NCBI GenBank assembly: GCA_001784635.1
Contig: MFRS01000011.1
Span: 7,511 to 13,505, forward strand
DNA from: Candidatus Micrarchaeota archaeon RBG_16_49_10
GTDB taxonomy: Archaea > Aenigmatarchaeota > Aenigmatarchaeia > CG10238-14
Direction of reading: 5' to 3'
DNA: 5,995 nt
Positions 1 to 4,309 of the stretch are shown here, in pieces; position 1 is the stretch's first letter, and every line of letters begins with the position of its first letter. The notes beneath the pieces were generated by a model. That model saw only the letters and a list, made by a program, of their open reading frames with translations. It searched no databases and was not told the origin of the DNA. The position numbers and the translations under genes were made by a program.

Positions 1-422
1 TCGCCACCCTTTATCTTAGGGGTGAAGTCAGTGCGGTATCTCGCCTTCCCTGTGATGGTTTCCACGAACGCGCTACCCTCATCTGCAGAAAGGACTCTGC
101 CGCCGTATATCCTGCACTTCTCCGCATCGAAGTCCCCCATCTGCTCGAACCTTTCATCGACAGCATCGTCGTGCTTCCCGAGGTAGTACTCCTCCATCAC
201 CGCCATGTCAATCTCGCCCTTCCCGTGGTGCTTGGCTATGACCGTGCAGTGGGCCTTAGCGACCTTGAACAGGTCTATGTCCTCATCGGATACGCCCTTG
301 CCGGAAGTGGCCTTTTTTATCAAGTCATCCAGCCTTTCCCTGGTAATCTGTCCCCTTTGCAAGAGTGTGTCAGCGCATGGCACGGCATACTTCATGAAAA
401 GCTTCTTGTCCCTGACGTTCAT
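1..422 (-). CDS. Uncharacterised protein with helical N-domain and probable HypC-like C-terminal barrel (3' end outside window)
   Basis: This open frame has no stop before the left edge and shows 140 codons. It starts at the ATG at 422-420, which overlaps the TGA of the HypC-like gene (ATGA), so the two are probably translationally coupled. Residues 1-100 look helical and charged, with an MEEYYLGKHDD stretch near 76-86. From Cys103 the sequence changes to CRIYGGRVL, followed by alternating short beta-type segments and GG at the cut edge. That lines up with the start of the upstream HypC-like protein (CQASLGRVV), so I infer a HypC-like barrel fused to a helical domain. From memory the arrangement resembles the DUF6390 family, but I cannot confirm this. 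A role in metal-cofactor or hydrogenase-type maturation is only inferred from the neighbour; no catalytic motif is visible. Confidence 0.72.
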   Translation of the reverse strand, partial: MNVRDKKLFMKYAVPCADTLLQRGQITRERLDDLIKKATSGKGVSDEDIDLFKVAKAHCTVIAKHHGKGEIDMAVMEEYYLGKHDDAVDERFEQMGDFDAEKCRIYGGRVLSADEGSAFVETITGKARYRTDFTPKIKGG

Positions 423-607
423 CCAATCATCCGCTCGGCCTCGCAAGCCTCCACCTTCTCTATTGCAAGGTCGAGGGAGCAAAGTACATAGTCGCCCTTC
501 TTGACATCAACAAGCTCAATGTTCACCTTTTTCCTCTTCCCCTTGACATCGACCACCGATTCCTTTCCATCGACTTCTACTACCCTGCCCAGCGAAGCCT
601 GACACAT
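419..607 (-). CDS. hypC: HypC/HupF-family hydrogenase-maturation-type chaperone
   Basis: A 62-residue protein that begins with Met-Cys, the hallmark of HypC, whose Cys2 holds the Fe(CN)2CO unit together with HypD during NiFe-hydrogenase assembly. The MCQASLGRVVEV start, the central beta strands and the GDYVLCSLDLAIEKV segment (about 38-52) match the family's small barrel and its conserved GDYV...A..K region. It is shorter than typical HypC (about 75-90 residues) because it lacks most of the C-terminal helix. It has extra cysteines at 43 and 54. A minus-strand TATA-like element about 27 bp upstream suggests a leaderless transcript. The gene is coupled to the next gene by ATGA overlap. No hydrogenase or other hyp genes are visible, so the actual client is unknown. 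The family call is good; the biochemical role in this organism is not established. Confidence 0.8.
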   Translation of the reverse strand: MCQASLGRVVEVDGKESVVDVKGKRKKVNIELVDVKKGDYVLCSLDLAIEKVEACEAERMIG

Positions 608-629
608 GGTATACTTATGTGCTTTTGGG

Positions 630-639
630 GATTAATTGT
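630..639 (-). promoter_or_regulatory. TATA-box promoter of the HypC-like gene
   Basis: The minus strand reads an AATTAAT core preceded by purines (GGGGGAAAC), centred about 27 bp before the ATG at 607. That spacing would place transcription start at or next to the start codon. There is no Shine-Dalgarno sequence in between, which fits a leaderless mRNA. Confidence 0.4.
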
Positions 640-708
640 TTCCCCCTTTCAGAAAAAAATTCGTTCTGGTTTTTCACCGATTTGAGAAAACGTGAGAATT
701 ACGCGGTA

Positions 709-719
709 AACCTTTTATA
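709..719 (+). promoter_or_regulatory. Possible second, upstream TATA-like element
   Basis: An AACCTTTTATA stretch resembles a TATA box and would start a transcript near 741, about 60 nt before the micro-ORF. It is followed by a T7 run. It could be an alternative promoter for the same unit or chance AT-rich sequence in this 192-bp intergenic region. Confidence 0.2.
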
Positions 720-757
720 GCTTTCGGATTTTTTTGGAATTTTTCCCTTCAAAGATA

Positions 758-768
758 AAGTATAAATA
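758..768 (+). promoter_or_regulatory. Strong TATA box with purine-rich BRE for the acidic micro-ORF
   Basis: The sequence AAGATAAAG followed by TATAAATA is close to the archaeal BRE plus TATA consensus. Its centre (about 764) predicts transcription start near 790, leaving a leader of about 10 nt before the ATG at 800. It is the best-formed promoter in the window together with the one at 4278. Confidence 0.7.
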
Positions 769-799
769 CGTTTTCACATCATATAGCTTACTGGTAAAA

Positions 800-877
800 A
801 TGGGAGACGATGACTACGAATACGATTTAGATGAGGATGACGACTGGGACACTGAATCGGATGACGAGGAGTGGTGA
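800..877 (+). CDS. Ultra-acidic 25-residue micro-protein
   Basis: From the ATG at 800 to the TGA at 875-877 the frame encodes 25 residues: 11 Asp, 5 Glu, 2 Trp, 2 Tyr, and no Lys, Arg or Cys. It starts MGDDDYEYDLDEDDDW and ends DDEEW. It is supported by an excellent TATA box about 36 bp upstream and a T-rich tract just after it, which together bound a short independent transcript. Nothing in the peptide identifies a family. The acidic-plus-aromatic composition would suit a nucleic-acid mimic, a chaperone-type tail or a metal-binding peptide, all speculation. It could instead be the leader ORF of the Nudix gene, which begins 42 bp downstream on the same strand. GAC/GAT-rich repetitive codons could arise by chance, so conservation is needed for certainty. 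Confidence 0.5.
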   Translation: MGDDDYEYDLDEDDDWDTESDDEEW

Positions 878-890
878 TCCCGTTAACAAG

Positions 891-909
891 TTATTTTTAA
901 TTTATTTTT
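891..909 (+). terminator. T-rich tract, possible archaeal terminator after the micro-ORF
   Basis: Fifteen of the nineteen bases are T, in runs of five, directly after the micro-ORF. Archaeal RNA polymerase terminates on such U-tracts without a hairpin. The same AT-rich stretch might also act as a weak TATA region for the Nudix gene about 25 bp downstream. Confidence 0.4.
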
Positions 910-919
910 GGTGTTTTCT

Positions 920-1333
920 GTGAAGCAAAAGGAGATCGTGCCCGCCGCTTTGGCTGTGGTGAAGGATAAAGGCAAATTTCTGCTGACTAAGAGGAGCAGC
1001 AAGTCCAGGTTCGAGCCAGGCAAGTGGGGGTTCATAGGGGAAGCGATGAAGTACGGGGAGCAGCCCGAGGAGACTTTGGCGAGGGGCCTGAAGGAGGAGG
1101 CTGACCTCACGCTCAAGAAGTTTGAGCTTATTGGGGCGGAATCCTTCATCTTCGACTCCAAGGACAAGGAGAGGCATGCGGTGATTTTGATATACCTCTG
1201 TGAGGTTGAAGGGAAGGTGAAGCTGAATCACGAATCGGAAGACTTCGGCTGGTTCTCACTGGCAGAAATGGAAGACATGGAACTGATAAAGGGAAATGAA
1301 AAACTAGTCAGCATGCTAAAGGCTAGAATTTGA
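920..1333 (+). CDS. Nudix hydrolase with degenerate Nudix box
   Basis: I take the GTG at 920 as the start because a GGTG Shine-Dalgarno (910-913) sits six bases before it; TTG 908 and GTG 911 are in-frame alternatives with no such signal. The product is 137 residues, normal for a single Nudix domain (hydrolysis of nucleoside diphosphate-X compounds). Typical features are the first strand around 6-24, WGFIG at 36-40, and the helix EEtLARGLKEEADL at 50-63. Aligned to G-x5-E-x7-R-E-U-x-E-E-x-G-U, it keeps Glu47, Arg55, Glu59 and Glu60. It has Glu41 for the first Gly, Gly56 for the Glu after Arg (in MutT the proposed general base) and Asp62 for the last Gly. The substrate cannot be told. The 3' end overlaps the convergent thymidylate kinase gene by 11 bp. 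Confidence 0.88.
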   Translation: MKQKEIVPAALAVVKDKGKFLLTKRSSKSRFEPGKWGFIGEAMKYGEQPEETLARGLKEEADLTLKKFELIGAESFIFDSKDKERHAVILIYLCEVEGKVKLNHESEDFGWFSLAEMEDMELIKGNEKLVSMLKARI

Positions 1334-1916
1334 ACTCCTTCATTATCTCCTTGCTGACAGCTTCAGGCGACTTTTCACCGTCTATTATGGCCCATTCGCC
1401 AATGAACCCTTCCTTGACCTCCCTGAGGTAGAACCTCCTGACCTTCGCGAGGTATTCCCTGTCCTTCTCATGGATGTCCAAGCTTTTCTTCTCCTTTTTC
1501 TTCCTCCTGAAGCTGGTCTCCGGGCTGATGTCGATGTATATGATTTTGTCAATCTTAGGGAAGCCGAGTAGCCCGACCATGTCGACGGCCTTCTTGAAGG
1601 GCAGACCTCTCCCGCACTGGTATGCGACTGTTGATGTGATGTACCTGTCGAGGAGGATGACTTTGGATTTCTTCTTGGCCTCGGAAAACTCCCTGGCCAT
1701 CATCAGCACGTCTGCCGCGTAGAGGGCGAAAGCCTCCTCGGGCTCCAATCTCAATTCCCCATCTAGATATTTCCTTATCGCCTTACCCACTGGCGTCGAG
1801 TAGTCCGGCGTCTTGAGAACTAAGAAAGGGGTCTTACTTCTCTTTAGATGCTTCATTATCAAGTCTATCTGCGTTTTCTTCCCCGCGCCGTCTATCCCCT
1901 CCAAGGCTATTATCAT
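1323..1916 (-). CDS. tmk: Thymidylate kinase (dTMP kinase)
   Basis: Phosphorylates dTMP to dTDP with ATP, an essential cytosolic step of dTTP synthesis. The 197-residue product starts MIIALEGIDGAGKKTQ, with the P-loop at 7-15. It has TPDYSTPVGKAIRKYLDG for dTMP-site residues, LDRYITSTVAYQ (the conserved DRY/AYQ motif) in the middle, a basic lid segment SFRRKKKEKKSLD, and a usual kinase C-terminus. The base after the P-loop Lys encodes Lys rather than Ser/Thr (GKKT); the M. tuberculosis enzyme has the comparable GKRT, so this is tolerated. I choose the ATG at 1916 rather than the upstream in-frame one at 1961, because only 1916 fits the protein family and the TATA element about 30 bp upstream. 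The gene diverges from the adenylate kinase gene and converges with the Nudix gene. Confidence 0.93.
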   Translation of the reverse strand: MIIALEGIDGAGKKTQIDLIMKHLKRSKTPFLVLKTPDYSTPVGKAIRKYLDGELRLEPEEAFALYAADVLMMAREFSEAKKKSKVILLDRYITSTVAYQCGRGLPFKKAVDMVGLLGFPKIDKIIYIDISPETSFRRKKKEKKSLDIHEKDREYLAKVRRFYLREVKEGFIGEWAIIDGEKSPEAVSKEIMKEFKF

Positions 1917-1943
1917 GTTCCCAATAGAATTATAGAAAAATAG

Positions 1944-1951
1944 AAATATAA
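1944..1951. promoter_or_regulatory. Candidate shared TATA element between tmk and adenylate kinase genes
   Basis: The near-symmetric AAATATAA (TTATATTT on the other strand) is the most TATA-like sequence in the 56-bp gap. Its centre is about 25 bp from the plus-strand ATG at 1973 and about 31 bp from the minus-strand ATG at 1916, so it could serve both directions with little or no leader. A minus-strand CTATAAT at 1935-1929 is too close to 1916 to be a TATA box for a transcript containing that ATG. Confidence 0.45.
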
Positions 1952-1972
1952 CCCCCTCCATTTAGTATAGTG

Positions 1973-2560
1973 ATGAGAGTCATAATCGCCGGGCTCAAAG
2001 GCTCCGGTAAATCGACGGTGATCGGGAAGGTCCTCGAGAAGAGGCCGGACATAAAGATCCTAACGGTGGGCGACTACTTCGCCAAGGTCTTCGAGAAGAA
2101 AGGCCTGAAGAGGGATGAGGGTGACACCCAGATAAAGAGTGAGGATTACATAAAGCTCGACATGGAGGTCTTCAAGCAGATAGGGAAGGACGTCAGGAAG
2201 ATGAAGGACGTCATAGTGGACACGCACCTGTTGCTGAACAAGCCGAACGGGTTCTACCCAGGCCTACCGGAGTTCAAAATCAAGGAGATAATGCCCGACA
2301 CGCTGGTCGTGCTGGAGTACAGCCCTGAAGCGATACTTAAGAGGAGGCTGAAGGACTTAGATAAGTTGGGTAGGCAGAGGAGCGGCGCTTATGACGCTGA
2401 AGGTATTGAAGAGGAACAGAAGGCGCAGAGGCACTATGCTTTCGCCTGCTCGGCGGCTACGGGATGCACCGTGAAAATCATAAGCAGGTTCGACCCTGAG
2501 AAGTACGACTTCGAACACGCGGAGATGAACGCGGAAGAGATACTGAAGCTTTTCGAATAG
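1973..2560 (+). CDS. adkA: Archaeal-type adenylate kinase (AdkA family)
   Basis: Catalyses ATP + AMP to 2 ADP. The 195-residue protein starts MRVIIAGLKGSGKST (P-loop 7-15), then TVGDYF, VIVDTHLLLNKPNGFYPGLP (about 81-100, the archaeal AdkA substrate-site signature), EAILKRRLKD and, near the C-terminus, a Q..HYAFACSAATGCTVKII segment. All match archaeal AdkA in order and in length (about 190), unlike bacterial Adk, which has a lid domain. AdkA proteins often have GVPGVG-type P-loops; this one has a classical GSGKST. The ATG at 1973 is about 25 bp from a TATA element, favouring a leaderless start; GTG 1970 would add one residue. Codon use is G/C-ending like tmk and the RNase gene. Its stop lies 9 bp from the convergent 86-residue gene. 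A related small nucleoside kinase is a less likely alternative. Confidence 0.88.
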   Translation: MRVIIAGLKGSGKSTVIGKVLEKRPDIKILTVGDYFAKVFEKKGLKRDEGDTQIKSEDYIKLDMEVFKQIGKDVRKMKDVIVDTHLLLNKPNGFYPGLPEFKIKEIMPDTLVVLEYSPEAILKRRLKDLDKLGRQRSGAYDAEGIEEEQKAQRHYAFACSAATGCTVKIISRFDPEKYDFEHAEMNAEEILKLFE

Positions 2561-2569
2561 TGTCTAAGA

Positions 2570-2830
2570 TTATCCGATAAAACCCGTTGAATATAAACTT
2601 TCTTTATTTACAGCCACACCAGAGCATTCTCTGACTTCTATGTTGCTGGAGTTGATGTCAAAACTTCCCAAAACGCTAATAACTTCTTGACGGGCTAGGG
2701 GGAAATTTCTGTATAAATGAAAATTCAATCTGTTTTCAATTGCTTCACGATAAGTGTCTGGTAGGTTAGAATTTGCCCCATAGAATACATAAGTGTCATG
2801 ACTCTTCGCAAGCCAAATTCGAAAAACCAT
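2570..2830 (-). CDS. Hypothetical 86-residue protein
   Basis: I do not recognise this protein. It starts MVFRIWLAKSHDTYVFYG, is mixed alpha/beta in character, has one Cys (near 69) and no membrane segment or signal. That it is a gene rests on its start region: a perfect AGGTGG Shine-Dalgarno at 2840-2835, four bases before the ATG, and a TATA element (2861-2870) placing the transcript start just before it. Codon use is more A/T-rich than in adkA and tmk, as in the adjacent Cys-rich gene, so the two may be a recently acquired or fast-evolving pair. It converges with adkA with a 9-bp gap. No function can be assigned. Confidence 0.62.
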   Translation of the reverse strand: MVFRIWLAKSHDTYVFYGANSNLPDTYREAIENRLNFHLYRNFPLARQEVISVLGSFDINSSNIEVRECSGVAVNKESLYSTGFIG

Positions 2831-2834
2831 TTAA

Positions 2835-2840
2835 CCACCT
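2835..2840 (-). promoter_or_regulatory. Ribosome binding site of the 86-residue gene
   Basis: The minus-strand AGGTGG is complementary to the archaeal 16S 3' end and lies four bases before the ATG at 2830. It fixes the start and is the clearest Shine-Dalgarno in a window where most starts look leaderless. Confidence 0.65.
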
Positions 2841-2860
2841 AATAATATTTATGGGGAAAA

Positions 2861-2870
2861 GGATTAAAAG
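2861..2870 (-). promoter_or_regulatory. TATA box for the 86-residue gene
   Basis: The minus strand reads CTTTTAATCC, centred at about 2866, directly adjacent to the stop codon of the upstream Cys-rich gene. It predicts transcription start near 2841, leaving a leader of about 10 nt that carries the Shine-Dalgarno. A second AT-rich ATAAATATT (2851-2843) is too close to the ATG to be the working box. Confidence 0.5.
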
Positions 2871-3215
2871 TCATCCCATGCACCTATTCTCACACACGAA
2901 CGTTCTTTCAGGTTCTCCGAAAAATTGGCTGTTGCATCCTTCAATACAGCTTTTACACTCATCAAAGCCGTTTCTTTTCACTAGCTGACATTTGCCGCTC
3001 GTGATCTCGCAACTCGCATAGTCCCTGCACTTGTCCCCAAGTTGATATGAAGCGTCACAAACCTCAGCGACGTCCGAACCGCATTTTATATCTAAACCAT
3101 GGCAGTTCTCAATCCCGCAGGCAGGAGGACTTTGTGCTCTCAGAAGGTAGACTATGCCTGCTATGCACAACAGTATGACAACCGCCAAAAGGTATGTCAC
3201 GTATCTACCTTCCAT
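2871..3215 (-). CDS. Cys-rich, membrane-anchored extracellular small protein
   Basis: The 114-residue product has one N-terminal membrane segment (about 6-25, VTYLLAVVILLCIAGIVYLL) after the short MEGRY start, then an 89-residue domain with 12 cysteines (33, 38, 45, 53, 63, 69, 76, 87, 90, 94, 108, 112). The even number and the spacing suggest disulfides in a domain outside the membrane; the Arg26 flank would normally favour the inside, so topology is not certain. There is no lipobox at a processing site (Cys17 lies inside the hydrophobic core), so an uncleaved anchor is likely. The CKSCIEGC run could alternatively bind metal. Small Cys-rich single-pass proteins are common in small-genome archaea, generally without a known role. 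It diverges from the ParB-like gene. A GATAAGAAA at about 3245-3237 is a possible TATA box. Confidence 0.72.
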   Translation of the reverse strand: MEGRYVTYLLAVVILLCIAGIVYLLRAQSPPACGIENCHGLDIKCGSDVAEVCDASYQLGDKCRDYASCEITSGKCQLVKRNGFDECKSCIEGCNSQFFGEPERTFVCENRCMG

Positions 3216-3285
3216 ATGGTATATTCGCCTTCCGATTTCTTATCCCTAACGGTATCACCTACTGCGTCATTCCGAGTAAAGGAAA

Positions 3286-3295
3286 GCTATTTAAG
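3286..3295 (+). promoter_or_regulatory. TATA box for the ParB-like gene
   Basis: GGAAAG followed by CTATTTAAG gives a BRE/TATA pair centred at about 3291, exactly 26 bp before the ATG at 3317. This supports a leaderless start there and argues against the longer in-frame extension to 3194. Confidence 0.6.
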
Positions 3296-3316
3296 ATTTG
3301 GGTCTGTATAACGGGT

Positions 3317-3727
3317 ATGCTACAAATGATTCCAATATCAAAAATATATGCCACATCTTGTAGCGCAACCGAACAGGATTTCGTTACTGAAGGGCGAGTC
3401 GGCGAATGGTACAGAATGTTGTTGAACTCAGAAGGTAAAGCCCTAGAAAAAGACCCTGTAAACGTATATTCTCATGGCAATGTGTATCACCTTTGTGGAG
3501 ATGGGCATGCCAGGACGATTGCAGCTATCATCTTTGGGCTTGAAGAAGTCCCTGCATATATAAGGGGCCCTCCGCCATCGGATTATAGGACGAAAAGGCC
3601 TATATCTGAAGTTGAAATCCTCTTGACCAGCAGGGGAAAAGACGACAAAGACACCTACGTGACCATAGATAGGTATAAAAGACTGCTGAGGAAGGGGAAA
3701 ATAAAGCTGCCCCCGATAGCCGATTGA
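3317..3727 (+). CDS. ParB/sulfiredoxin-like fold protein
   Basis: The 136-residue product (ATG 3317; ATG 3326 is possible) contains NVYHLCGDGHARTIAAIIFG at 55-74, followed by LEEVPAYI. This is the DGxHR..AA...G...VPA.V hallmark of the ParB/Srx nucleotide-binding fold, with Arg66 and His64 in the usual places. The N-terminal MIPISKIYAT resembles the short strand that opens ParB-N domains. The C-terminal 45 residues are basic (YKRLLRKGKIKLP) and could bind nucleic acid. There is no helix-turn-helix or second ParB domain, and no parA nearby, so chromosome partition is unlikely. Related stand-alone domains act as nucleases, CTPases or serine kinases; I cannot choose. The gene lies upstream of the tRNA gene on the same strand, with 45 bp between. 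Confidence 0.75.
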   Translation: MLQMIPISKIYATSCSATEQDFVTEGRVGEWYRMLLNSEGKALEKDPVNVYSHGNVYHLCGDGHARTIAAIIFGLEEVPAYIRGPPPSDYRTKRPISEVEILLTSRGKDDKDTYVTIDRYKRLLRKGKIKLPPIAD

Positions 3728-3740
3728 AGGCAAAGAAAAA

Positions 3741-3747
3741 CTTAAAT
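3741..3747 (+). promoter_or_regulatory. TATA box of the tRNA gene
   Basis: CTTAAAT after an A-rich stretch is centred about 29 bp before the mature tRNA 5' end. This is the usual archaeal stable-RNA promoter arrangement, giving a leader of only a few nucleotides. Confidence 0.6.
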
Positions 3748-3772
3748 CCTATCCCCCGAAAAGATAATGAGT

Positions 3773-3885
3773 GCCTGAGTAGTTCAGTGGTTAGAACGCT
3801 GCGCTCATAAACATTCGTTGAATGAGCTATGATTTGATGATTAGGTGAACCGCAGAGGCCGCGAGTTCAATTCTCGCCTCAGGCA
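3773..3885 (+). tRNA. tRNA-Met (anticodon CAT), probably elongator, with 40-nt intron
   Basis: The parts fold as a complete cloverleaf. Acceptor GCCTGAG (3773-3779) pairs with CTCAGGC (3878-3884); D-arm GTTC/GAAC (3782-3797); anticodon stem CTGCG (3799-3803) with CGCAG (3851-3855); T-arm GCGAG/CTCGC around TTCAATT (3861-3877); discriminator A at 3885. The anticodon CAT is at 3806-3808 in a CTCATA(A) loop. An insertion of 40 nt interrupts the loop just after the anticodon. The mature length is 73 nt and CCA is not encoded. The G1-C72 pair and absence of the three G-C anticodon-stem pairs argue against initiator tRNA. An elongator Met identity fits archaeal habit (elongator tRNA-Met often has an intron), but the Ile2 tRNA, also CAT, cannot be fully excluded. 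Confidence 0.92.
3811..3850 (+). other. tRNA intron next to the anticodon
   Basis: Removing 3811-3850 restores a CTCATAA loop on the CTGCG/CGCAG stem; removing 3810-3849 instead puts the intron at canonical position 37/38 but leaves C at 38. A bulge-helix-bulge can be drawn in which TCAT (3805-3808) pairs with GTGA (3845-3848), with a 5' AAA bulge and a 3' ACC bulge; the outer junction is imperfect, so this is a relaxed motif. Inside the intron, CATTC (3812-3816) and GAATG (3820-3824) form a hairpin with a GTT loop. Excision by the archaeal tRNA-splicing endonuclease is expected. Confidence 0.8.
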
Positions 3886-4067
3886 ATTTGCAATCCTCGA
3901 AGGTATGTTCTACAGCACTTCGTGCTATTGGGTAACTATGAAAAGGAATTTAATGTTATTTTTGTTATTATTTGATATGGCAACTGGAGTAGAAATTGCA
4001 TCATCTGATGGGCTTGTCTCGTCCCTACCATTAAGAAGAACGTACATTTTGTTAAAGAGTTTTTAGC
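3886..4067 (+). other. 182-bp spacer with no convincing gene
   Basis: This AT-rich spacer between the tRNA and the zinc-ribbon gene holds a short AGCAC-TTC-GTGCT hairpin (3914-3926) that is not followed by a T-run. It also holds a 42-codon frame (3938-4066) starting MKRNLMLFLLLF, which would be a signal-like hydrophobic start. That frame has no TATA box or ribosome site at a sensible distance, and its TTA-rich codons differ from neighbouring genes, so I do not call it a gene. It may be decayed sequence. Confidence 0.4.
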
Positions 4068-4265
4068 ATGATGACTCCCATGGAACTCGTCAAAGTCTGT
4101 CCGAAGTGCTTCAGCACAAATGTAGGCCTCGACATCTCATTGAAATCTTACGCCCAGGGCTCCTTCTTCAACCTTCACAAATGCGGCGACTGCGGTTATG
4201 TGGGATTGGTTTTCCCGGAAGTTGACAAAGAGGGGCTGAAGAAATTGAGAGGGAGAAAGAAGTGA
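4068..4265 (+). CDS. Small zinc-ribbon protein
   Basis: The 65-residue product has two CxxC knuckles, CPKC (11-14) and CGDC (39-42), 24 residues apart. This is the spacing of a zinc ribbon with a beta hairpin between (GLDISLKSYAQGSFFNLHKC), and the protein ends in a basic KKLRGRKK tail. Such small archaeal zinc ribbons often bind nucleic acid or partner proteins of the transcription and translation machinery, but this one cannot be placed in a named family. The start is ambiguous: ATGs at 4068, 4071 and 4080 are in frame, none with a good Shine-Dalgarno. The GTTAAAG at 4046-4052 could be a TATA box for a leaderless transcript. The gene stands alone between the tRNA spacer and the disrupted gene that follows. 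Confidence 0.72.
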   Translation: MMTPMELVKVCPKCFSTNVGLDISLKSYAQGSFFNLHKCGDCGYVGLVFPEVDKEGLKKLRGRKK

Positions 4266-4277
4266 AACATTAGGGCA

Positions 4278-4287
4278 AAGTATAAAT
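4278..4287 (+). promoter_or_regulatory. Strong TATA box upstream of the disrupted small gene
   Basis: AAGTATAAAT after GGGCA is nearly identical to the micro-ORF promoter (AAAGTATAAAT). Its centre at about 4284 predicts transcription start at the ATG at 4310, so the natural start of this transcription unit is that ATG, not the one at 4348. Confidence 0.65.
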
Positions 4288-4309
4288 CCTTCATTTCTGG
4301 TTAAGAATA

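Noticed and set aside
171..504. Plus-strand open frames opposite the HypC-like and downstream genes
   Set aside because: They are antisense to two genes with overlapping start/stop and family motifs, and have no promoter or recognisable protein.
883..1231. Two minus-strand open frames opposite the Nudix gene
   Set aside because: Shadows of a gene with clear Nudix features; composition follows the opposite strand's codons.
1474..1722. Plus-strand open frame opposite thymidylate kinase
   Set aside because: Antisense to a confidently identified kinase, no start signals.
1917..1961. N-terminal extension of thymidylate kinase to ATG 1961
   Set aside because: The added residues (MEGVIFLFFYNSIGN) are not part of the family, would span the promoter, and the ATG at 1916 gives a perfect family start.
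2773..2988. Plus-strand open frame across the 86-residue and Cys-rich genes
   Set aside because: Antisense to two genes with better start signals, and no family resemblance.
3194..3316. Longer start for the ParB-like gene
   Set aside because: It would overlap the start of the divergent Cys-rich gene, and a TATA box lies inside it at exactly leaderless distance from ATG 3317.
3443..3733. Minus-strand open frame opposite the ParB-like gene
   Set aside because: Shadow of the gene carrying the DGHAR motif; no promoter.
3914..3926. AGCAC-TTC-GTGCT hairpin as a terminator
   Set aside because: Only 5 bp, no following T-run, and archaeal termination does not rely on hairpins.
3845..4066. Plus-strand open frame starting inside the tRNA
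   Set aside because: Its first 14 codons are tRNA sequence; the inner 42-codon part is too weakly supported to call a gene.
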